Source: Spongilla lacustris (taxonomy: Eukaryota; Porifera; Demospongiae; Spongillida; Spongillidae). Taken from it: a stretch of DNA of 64,000 nt. Within the stretch, counting starts at the first letter, position 1, and each line of letters opens with the position of its first letter. The stretch spans positions 7,691,376 through 7,755,375 of the forward strand of contig OX442418.1 in the NCBI GenBank assembly GCA_949361645.1, read 5' to 3'. Shown here one piece after another: positions 9,044 to 19,400 of the stretch. Under the pieces are notes generated by a model that worked only from the letters and a program-made list of their open reading frames with translations, was not told the origin of the DNA and ran no database searches. Both the position numbers and the translations under genes were made by a program.

Positions 9044-11648
9044 TTAATTAGCAAAGTATACTTTTTTGGTTAATCTATTACTGTTTTCAGTTATTTGCTT
9101 CAATCCACTGCCTTGACAACGCACTGCAACCGCACACTGCACTATCTCGTGTATACTAGTAAGATCTGCATAAAGGCCATGTTCACATAGAGCCTCACAC
9201 AAGCTGGTAATGTAAAAAGATGATCCATCAGTCGAACCACTGCTAGCGCTAGAGGAACCATAGAAAAAATCGGCTTGGCTTGGAAGTACCAATGGGACAA
9301 CAGCACTACCATCCTCCTCAGTTCTTGCTGCTAAACCACCATTCATCAGAATGCAACGCGTGCTGACAAAAATCATCTTTGGTTTGCCATACAGTGACCT
9401 GCACTTGTGTCCACCCAATGACCTAGAGATGAGGCTGTCAAGGCCTAGCTTCTCACAGTCGCAGCCATATATGTTGCCCTGTCCATCACTGCACGTTAGC
9501 AGACAGCATACAAAGCTGTCGTATCCGCCATGGTCTTGATTCTGTACATCGTCAAATGCAGACATAATTTCATTGGCAGAAAGATCATTGTATACTTGGA
9601 TTTTATAACCAAGGTTACGAAAGGTCTGAATGAGGTTGAGCTCATCCACAGTCGTATTGATATCTTCAAGTTTAGTAAAATTTTGGTTGTTTATGATAAC
9701 AGCAATACCATGAGGGTGACAGTCCATTTGGTAATAATCGAAATGGTCATCTCTCTTCTGCATGATTGGTTTCACAGGACGTGTACTCAGATCAACAGAC
9801 ATACCAGAGCTCCAGCCCACACGTGAATCAAAACATCGATATCGAATGGATTTACCACCCCACACAGTATGCTGCTCTTGTGCCACACTTCTGAAGATTT
9901 CTGTAAGCATTTGAAGCTTTGAGGCTGAAACGAAATTGAAAAATGAATATAAAATTATTAAAACAAACACATTTACACATATACAATGCAATTAATTTTC
10001 AAGGGAAACAGTAACATCTGATTCAAAGAGGACACTGGTAAGCAGTGCACTGGGAGCCTCCATCTAATACAAGTTACATGCACTCCAAATTTTACAATCC
10101 GTAGTAAAAAATATGTAGACCAGTGTTTCTGGAATTTCTCCTGCAGGAATCAGCGGACATGCTCTGTAATAGCAAGAGTGCACAACAGTAGCATGCTGTC
10201 ATGGAAAAAAAAAACAATGCTAGGAACATAAAAGCAGTTTACATAAAGGATGACATGATTTGGTGCTCTTTTGTTGATTTTTATTTTATGATGGGACAGT
10301 GTCCTTTTTGGAAAATGCAAAATAATCTGTGAATTATTCAAATTTATTTATTGAAAGTTAGATACTTTAGTATAGTATATAGATAGTACCTTGTAGAAGA
10401 TGTTTTAGTGCATAAGATTATTTGAAAGAGAGTTTTCATAATCACAGGTTAAATTGAAACTGTGAAAATCTTAAATTCTTAGTAACAGTTCTATATCAAA
10501 ACATTAACATTGCGCATGATTACATAATCCCACACAAATGCTAATGTTCTGCTACATATACTCCCCCCCCCCCCCCACACACACATCACATAATATTTTT
10601 AAACACACACCAAGGTACAAACCATATGATTCACACATGTAGCTAGTAGCTACATATTTCTCACTTTCTACTGCACGTGAGCTGCTTAAAGATGGATTAA
10701 TGTGTTCGGCCATTTGTTGTGATCCTACATGCTGTTGAGGGGTGTGTCCATCTATTGATTTCTGTCGTGTGGGCTGCTGATACATACTCCTCTCATCTAG
10801 TGCAGACAGTGGTTCATACATGGTCTCTTTGGTTGCTGGGAACTGCCTCTGATGCACACTCTCCTCAGTTGGTGATGAAATATTTTGATACACACTCTCC
10901 TCCATACCTGAAGAAAGTCTTTGATAATCACCCTCTTCAGTTGGTGATGACAGCTGTAAGTGTGTATACTCCGACCGGTGCAGTGCTCTGCTTTCCTGAA
11001 CAGCATGACCTAGCGGAATGGACTTGGTTGGAGATCCAACATCTCTGTACACTGGTTGCATAATTCTTGGTGGGTGGTTCATATCTGCTGAGTACAACGA
11101 TAAAATGACATGTACAATCCTGAATGCAAGTTTGAGGAAGCTCGGTAAGTGTGAATGCTGCAAAGGTCTGGACTATAGCACTCACGAGGGTGTTCTTGGG
11201 CTATCTTCTTGGCTAGAGCTGGGTTTCTCCCTCCATTTCTGTCTTCCACAGCCTTTACTAACGCCATCCAACTTGGCAGCCCAAACCGCTCGACTTTGTA
11301 ATTTTCGTGAAGCCACCGACCAATGGCGTCATCGAGACACTTGGCAGGCAACCGATGAGTGGCTTCAATCTCCCGGATTACAGAGGGAGACAGCCCGAGC
11401 ACGGAGGCCAAGCCGGGCCAATAACCTGCCAAGGTCCTTACCTGTTCTCGAACATCATCATAGCTCCTGGAATCTGGATGCAAAAAGTAGGCCCTATGCA
11501 ACTTGCAAGTACGCATAAATTAAACTGTACAAACCTAGACGTTGGTTGTCTACGCTGCTCCACGTATCCTCTTGACGATCAAATTATATAGAAATGTTCT
11601 GAAGTGAGTACACTGCCTTCAAACAAAAAGTTTAGGCTTACCTGTCAT
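9044..11648 (-). CDS. Death-domain protein with inactive caspase-like domain
   Basis: Exon model (minus): 11648-11642 (ATG ACA G), 11473-11186, 11087-10623 (or -10611), 9924-9044 with stop; all junctions phase 1; about 546 aa. Residues ~3-98 are a death domain (LAGYWPGLASVLGLSPSV ... PALAKKIAQ). Residues ~99-253 are a Ser/Pro/Glu-rich linker with repeats of the type YQxLSSPTEES. Residues ~254-546 have the caspase p20/p10 fold: GIAVIINNQNF, FRNLGYKIQVYNDL, YDSFVCCLL, KPKMIF, ADFFYG, LTKKVYF. Active residues are missing: the His site reads LLTCSDGQG, the QACRG site reads STRCI, the S1 arginine region reads EDINTTVDE and the SWR region is a Ser/Gly run. A decoy or regulator of initiator caspases, cFLIP-like in logic, is the best inference. 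Confidence 0.85.
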
Positions 11649-12023
11649 TTGTCGATGCGAAACTTTGAGTCCTTAATAATTGCCCCACCCACCGACGAGC
11701 ACCGGTATAAAGGGGATTTTATCGGGGAATCCCCTAGCAAGAGCTTACGTGTACAAAAGTATCAAATTAAAACTGTAAGCAATCGTGTCATAACAAGTTA
11801 ACGATAACAACAGTTATAACAGTCATTATCCCAGAATAGTAATTATAATAGTACAACCCAACATTGTCTGTGGAATATTATGTTTATGTGCTTATTGTAT
11901 GTGTTAATAATTGGTATTAATATTATTTGTAGTACTAGAAAATCTAAAATGAGGCTATAATGTATGTCACATGTACATTGATTGGCCCTTATGGCTGTTG
12001 TCGCCAGAGTGACGAGTCAATGG

Positions 12024-12324
12024 TAGTTGGGCATAGCCCGACCTTCGCGTATTGGCGGAAGGTCGGGTACCAAACCCGCACAGTTTTTGTACAAGCTGCA
12101 ACGGGGATTGCAATCCAATCAGAATGCAGGAGCCCAATAAATACATTCTGCGGCAGCTGGTAGTACATGTAAAGCCAATCTGATTTAGACAACCTTTACA
12201 CAATTATTCATTGATACCGGCCGATTGTACATGTATAACACGCCGCAATTCATTGTAGTATTGCATAATACGCCTGTACAAAAAAAAAACTACCAATACG
12301 CGAAGGTCGGGCTACGCCCAACTA
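12024..12324. mobile_element. MITE with 32-bp terminal inverted repeats
   Basis: The left end TAGTTGGGCATAGCCCGACC... (12024-12055) is the inverse complement of 12293-12324 with one mismatch. A 9-bp direct repeat AGTCAATGG lies outside (12015-12023 and 12329-12337), taking the element to 12328. No coding capacity. A 9-bp duplication would suit a Mutator-like family, 8 bp a hAT; this is undecided. Related ends occur at 22199-22222 and 29643-29665. Confidence 0.85.
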
Positions 12325-12862
12325 ACTAAGTCAATGGCTAAGCAATTTAAAGATTGAGCACCAAAAAAATGCTCTGTCTGCTAGGAGCAAAAAAGGTGGC
12401 ACCCTTCTGTAGGAGGGAAGATGGCGATCCACGCACCTCAACTAACTGTTTCTCCGAAGAGAATTCCTTGCTGAGTGACACAATCCAAGTCAGCAAGAAA
12501 CCAGCTAGAAGCGGTGTCGCCACCTTAATTTAAAGCTTTTCAACTTCGGATGACGAACAAGAACCGGCGTTCTGCCACCGTAATACACTCTTGAATAGTG
12601 GAGTACGACTTAGGGGAGGACATCCGATGGACCCCGGGCCATAAACACGGTACCTCGAGCAAGCTCTCGCCGTAAACCACTAAGCCAGAATGCACCAGCT
12701 TCAAATGGGATTGTAAAGAATTTGTCTTTATACTAGTACAGCAAAAGCCCTAAAATTAAAAAATACAAATGAGAAAAAAAAAATCATGCATGACTGGGGT
12801 TTGAATCGCATAACTGATGTTTCTGATACATGTGACAAACCCACTCGACCACAAGTACAATA

Positions 12863-13008
12863 CAGTGCCGGCTCGCAAGAGCGAATTTTGCTGATGAAAG
12901 CGGTATGGTTGCGCTATGAATACGAACAGTTTTCCTAACTCCACAATGAATGTGCCTTATTTTTCGCTCTTGCGAGGTGTGACTTTTCGCTCTTGCGAGC
13001 CGGCACTG
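12863..13008. mobile_element. Mariner-type MITE, TIR CAGTGCCGGCTCGCAAGAGCG
   Basis: 146 bp with ends CAGTGCCGGCTCGCAAGAGC and its inverse complement, flanked by TA on both sides (12861-12862, 13009-13010). CAGT-starting inverted repeats with TA target sites are typical of Tc1/mariner. A second internal copy of the TTCGCTCTTGCGAG end lies just inside the right terminus. Confidence 0.85.
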
Positions 13009-13438
13009 TACCACGTACACATGTGGGGGGTCTTTTTATCGCTATTTAGTTTTCACAAATGACATGGAATAAAAATTTATACTATTATTATACTGTACAT
13101 TCACAGTGAGATCTACAATAGTTACAATACAATCTATATCAATACATAATTGGTTTCTACACAAGTGGAGTAATTATATACATGTATGACAATTATTTCT
13201 CAGACATGCTATGATTATGTGGTACTCCCCCCCAACGTATAAAAATATTGTTGAGGGACTGTAGTATACACATTTAAACTAATATAGCTATATAATACAT
13301 ACATGTACAATGCATACAATAAAATAAGATACGCATACATACATGTATGGTGACACATAGTAACATTATAATGTTTAAAAAATATCATGTATCTTCAACA
13401 CTTGCTACACTTCTTAGCTCTTTATCTGTTAGCTTGTT

Positions 13439-16400
13439 TTCTGTCAAAACAAAAGATTACTTGTATATTAATTGATAAGCAGTACATAGCAACGTACAAG
13501 CAGTAAAATCAGCAGCAGTACTATGTGGATTTAAAGGTACTACAAGTGAGTGGTCACCTTCTAGGTTGTCAGTGGCTTGGCTGGCGGGCACCACAAATCT
13601 GTTAGAGTTGTTAGCGATTGTAGAATTGATGCTCTGCACATTGTCACAGTGTTTTCTTAATACGTGTAGGAACAAGGAGTGAAACACAATCATAAGCGGA
13701 AAATGAAAATGATTACATGCTTTCTTCTTCATCTTCAACAGTTGCTATTTTTTTATGTTCTGTAGAACCAGGGATTCCAGACAACTGACTTGAGTTCTGT
13801 CCAATCATTGATAATGAACTCCAGGATCTTGGTTGTAAATTGGATAAAGACATCCTAAAAGTGTGAATCATGTACATACATCATAGCTTATAAGAGAATG
13901 GATGTCAAATTAATTACATGCTTTCATCTTCATCTTCAACAGTGGCTGTATTTCTCAGTTCATCAAGGGATAAAAACTCATTAGAAGAGTATTGCGTGAT
14001 ATTTGATGCAACAATGAGCTCATTTGAATCCTGCTTAGTGACATTATCATTAAGTGTAGGAGACCTGCTAAAGTTAAGTAAAGATAAAATTGTGACAAAA
14101 TGCACACTGCAAATGCAGTTACGTTAACTCCATCTTGTCTTTATCCCCCTCAGCAAGGGCTTGTTGATCAAGCTCTGGTTCTTTAGAATTGCAAGTTAAG
14201 AAAAAAAAATGACATAGGTAGTGGCAGAATGTGCTGCAATGAATAAAGGCATTACAGCCCAACACTTGTATGTATTAATATATCCTAGTTATATCTCTAA
14301 TGGATTCAGCTAGTGCACAGCACACACAGATAATTAATGTAATAATATATACGGCTACTGCATATATATGGCAGTCAACAAAAGTAAGTTCCAGAAATAT
14401 TCCAAATACCAGATCCTTGGGAAATAATTACCCTAAAAGGCTATATTGAAAATTTTGAGAGAAAGAAAAAATTCCATTCTATAACTCCATTCTAAAAGGT
14501 CAAATTTAAAATGTGTAAAAATTTTTAGTGGAAATTGTCATTAAACAACAATAATAAAATTGTCATCAATATATATATCAATGCCTCATTTCAAAGGAGC
14601 ATAAATTCCACCAGCCATAACATTTTCCCCCCTGCTTATCTTGAAATTTTTATTTATTTTGTAAACAACACGTGTATGTAGCAACGTACCAGCACTAGCA
14701 GCAGCATCAGTAGCACGTGGACCTGTGGTATGTCGCACTCCAAGGACAAAAGATTGGTCACCTTGTTCTGGATTAGTAGTGGCTTCACTGACCATTGTAT
14801 TTGAGAGTGGTCCATTGGTTGATGAAAGTAATTTTAGGTTGCTACTGGCTTCATGTTCAGAAGCATTCATATTAACACTAGAGGGGTTATGGAGTATACT
14901 ATATGGAATATGTGTAACACATAATTACATGTTCTGTTGATGAAGAGATGGTTCTGCAGATATGGCACCCGTACAAAACCGATTTGACTTTGGTCCTCCA
15001 GTTGATTGTAGCGACAAACTGCTGTCATTTACTTCCTGCTTGATGATATCATCTCGTAAGCTGCTAAACAAAGACCAAATCTGGAGCAGCTATACAATGC
15101 ACAATGGCAAGCCAATTACATTTTTTTAAATTTGTCATTATCATCTCCGGCAGTGGCTTGTCGACCATGTGATGCTGCTTCTATGGAATTAAAATCTCAC
15201 TTAATAATATTTTCCCATCATACATAAATATTTAGATTACTATCTAGCTGGTTTCTTCCCTTGCATTTCATATCAAAAAAGGATCACTTACACCTACATG
15301 TAGGTACATCTATCTAGTCTTAGATATTATGCCTGCAGGTTCCTGGTCCCAGAAAACCATATTAATACTTATATTTGTAAACCTACAATATACAGGTACA
15401 TGCAATCACATTTCTGTTATTTTATTATTCTTCATATTGCCACACACACAAATTAACTATAACACAATATTAAAATCTTTACTACCACTATTTATTGTAT
15501 TGGTTAATCTGCAACGTACCAGCACTAGCAGCAGCATCAGTAGCACGTGGACCATTGGTATGTCGCACTCCAACAAGAGATTGGTCATCTTGTTCTGGAT
15601 TAGTAGTGGCTTCACTGACCATTGTACAAAAAACACCTGAGAGTGGTCCATTGGTTGATGAAAGTAATTTTAAAGATTCTTGGTTTTTATTGGCTTCATG
15701 CCCAGATGCAATGGCCTGTCGATCAAGTGCTGGTTCTGTGGAGTTGAAGATCATAATATTTTCTTTGTTGACGTAACTAGCAAGCTTATTAACTCTTTGG
15801 ACACCATACATACATGCAAGTTCATACATATGAATTCATGCATTGCACATAACCGTTATATGGATTTTACCATGACAGTGTAAATAAAAAGTGTGGACCT
15901 TCATGATGCATGAATGCAGATAGTTGCTACACTTGTAAAGTTACAAGTACATGACATGATTGGTTACAACTGTAGTAGTTATGTATTTATTCCAGAACAC
16001 ATTATTCAGATGACTTCACTAATTCAGCACTCCATTTATTTACTCCAAGAACAGGAATGTGTAGCCCACGTAAATGCCAGATCACTCCATCTCCATCTGC
16101 CTTTAGCCAGTTCATAACTGGCCAGGTTGTTCAAACACAAGATGTGCTTACACCCTCAGTGCCCCACTTATAGGTTTATGGATTCCTCATCTACATGGCT
16201 GGTTACATGCATGTTAGTATATTGCACTGACTTGCATGCATGCATGTAAATGTAAAAGGTACTATTCAAAGCAATTCTTTGTATACAACATATGATTACA
16301 TGGTTGTGTGAGAATGCATGCATATATGCACGTGGCGTTCAAAGAGTTAACACTCAGTGTTAAAAAAAAGACATTCATTCATGCTGAACATAGGTACATG

Positions 16401-19400
16401 TAAATAGCACAAAATTATAGGTACCAGTACTTAGTAACTGCTAAAGATTTGGGTTAGGAAATTATTTTTCATGACATTTGTATACTCACTGTACCTTGCT
16501 AATACGTATCTGCTACAATGAAGTGAATTTTTATAATCGTGTGCATCTAGATGCAAGACAATAGTAGTAGAGAGGTACAGATACAATGTGGGTGGCTACA
16601 TTCATTAATTAACGATTTCATTGTGGATCTGTACTGTGTACACTACTAAATGCCACACGTATGTCTAAAAAGCATAGTAAATATATCGCCCATCTGTGAT
16701 ATAGTAGTATGGACAAAGGTCTGGTAGTCACATACACCTGGTACGTGTAGAGACCATTTAGGACACAAACAACACATATAATATAACAACATTTGGTAGG
16801 AGGCAAAAAATAAATACCTGTAACGCTCTCTTTTTCTGAGAGTACATCAGTCACGCTGTACACAGAGGGCACATTTTCAGAAGGGCCAAGGCTGGGGCTA
16901 AGTGATGTCGAATGCTGTTCACTCAGAATGCTTTTGTAGTCCATTTCAACACGTTGTGTCGAATGCTGTTCACTCTGAATGCTCTTGTAGTCCATTTCAA
17001 CACGTTGTGTCACCTTTGAGCCTACATATTATTGAATATTGACCATGAAATCGGAAACACATACATATTTAGAGGTCTGCAATATTACTGAAATTGCACG
17101 AAGGCACTTAAGCTGTATGTACACTCAATTGTGTTAGGCGAGCATATATATAAAGACATAAATATATATACATATGTACCTTAACATTGAACTAGCATGG
17201 GCACAGGCACACACAGATTGCACCCACAGATCATTGTGTGCATACTACAACTAAAAAACATTTGGCATGTGGAAATTGCCGACTTTGCTGGCAGACATCA
17301 CAGAGCTTCATTTGCATGTCATTAAACTTGCACACATATGAGAGAGAATGGGAATTAAGCTGGTTTTGGGTTAGTGCTCCAATCATGTACAATATGTGAA
17401 CCAGTTAGAGCGAATATCCTCAGGCACCCCCCCCCCCCCCCCCCCTCTCATACTGTTAAATCACACAATTAGTGTACCTGGAAGGAACAGCAAAACATTC
17501 TTAGGTGATCCTGTGATGGGAGCATTAAAATAATGGGGAGGAATGAGAAGAATACCTTAAAATGGAGTGTGCCTGTACATACATGTATAAGACGCTTACC
17601 ACTAGGGCAGTATTTTTGCATCAGTTCTTCTGCATAAGCTCTCTGACCAATGGTAGAGCTGCTCAATGCATCAACGAGGTCATGCAGTGTTGGGGGTGGG
17701 GCCACACCCTGGAGCTTCTGCAGCATCATTCTGAGCATCACTGCATTGCTGCTGGAGGTGCTCTCCATTGAGGGCAGCTGCCTTGTATCAACATCCAGTT
17801 GGATGGCAATGTCTTCCCATCGCCTGGACAGTGGACTTAACAAATTCAGTATGGCATCAAAATCGTCAATTCCAAGAGGCCTTGTGTCAGGAAGATCTAC
17901 AACAAGCATCATCATTATTACACACTGACACTGTCAAATACATGCATGTGCACAGATCTGAAAAATAATGTCCTGTGTGACACAAAAGTAATGAACTACA
18001 TGATACATAATCATTAACTTTGAAAAAGGCGTTCAAAACGATTTTAGCAAAAATGTTTACAATATACATATACGTCTAATACACAATGTAATGCACAGGG
18101 TTTGTAATAACCTCAGGTTAATACATCTTGCTGCACACATCCTTCATAACCACATTCATTTAATGTACAAGTATGCAAAGTGCACAACAGAATAAGTGTC
18201 ATACCAGGATCCCTCTGAAGGAGCCTGGCCAGGGTGTGGTCATCAATGGCGTTAGACTGCAGCATCTTCACAAGGTCACTCTTCATTGGAGTGGGTGTTA
18301 GGGACAACCAACGTATCAGCACATTTTGTAAGCACAAGATTTCATTGCTCTTGATGGGAATTTTGTTTAGCTCATTCACTGGAACCATGAGGAGCACACC
18401 AATGTTAAACCATTTACTGTCGAACCTGGCCAGGTCATTCAGCAGTGCTTTAAGACCTGAACCAAACACAAGGGTACCTTTAATGCTACGAACACAACAG
18501 ATTAATGCATAAGCCATTACCAATTACACTATCCACTTTTGTTTCCACTTCTGCAAGATGGAAACAATATTAACATATGGCAGTCCAGTAACTGCATTTC
18601 TACCATACCTGTAAATGCTCTGGCTTGAATTCTCTCATGTGTGTGTAACAGGGCCAAAGGCTCTGATGGGCGAGGCACTGCATAGGTTTGTGGTAGAGCT
18701 GAAGGATCGGTCATCCTGGCTGAAGGCACTGTGGTCCCAGCAGGATGATCAGAGCTATTAGTTGAAGCCACTGGAGGATCAGTGGTCCTAGTTGAAGGCA
18801 CTGGAGGATCAGTGGTCCTAGTTGAAGGCACTGGAGGATCAGTGGTCCTAGTTGAAGGCACTGGAGGATCAGTGGTCCTAGCTGAAGCCACTGGAGGACC
18901 AGTGGTCCTAGTTGAAGGCACTGGAGGATCAGTGGTCCTAGTTGAAGGCACTGGAGGACCAGTGGTCCTAGTTGAAGGCACTGGAGGATCAGTGGTCCTA
19001 GTTGAAGCCACTGGAGGACCAGTGGTCCTAGTTGAAGGCACTGGAGGACCAGTGGTCCTAGTTGAAGGCACTGGAGGATCAGTGGTCCTAGTTGAAGGCA
19101 CTGGAGGATCAGTGGTCCTAGTTGAAGGCCAGTGAGGATCAGTGGTCCTAGTTGAAGGCACTGGAGGATCAGTGGTCCTAGTTGAAGGCCAGTGAGGATC
19201 AGTGGTCCTAGTTGAAGGCCAGTGAGGATCAGTGGTCCTAGTTGAAGGCACTGGAGGATCAGTGGTCCTAGTTGAAGGCCAGTGAGGATCAGTGGTCCTA
19301 GCTGAAGCCACTGGAGGATCAGTGGTCCTAGCTGAAACCACTGGAGGATCAGTGGTCCTAGCTGAAGCCACTGGAGGATCAGTGGTCCTAGTTGAAGCCA

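Larger units (their letters stand above)
11649..13438. other. Intergenic with two MITEs
   Basis: No coding exon supported. It holds inverted-repeat elements at 12024-12324 and 12863-13008. The interval separates the caspase-like gene promoter (its ATG is at 11648, minus) from the 3' end of the larger death-domain gene. Confidence 0.5.

Noticed and set aside
10797..11006. Minus-strand open frame beside the linker of the pseudocaspase gene
   Set aside because: A shifted frame of the Ser/Pro-rich linker exon, which is phase-linked to the death-domain and caspase exons.
18782..19135. Plus-strand open frame of VLVEGTGGSV repeats
   Set aside because: It is the reverse strand of the 30-bp coding repeat, open only because the unit is a multiple of three without stops. 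The minus frame has splice sites and extends beyond the repeat.
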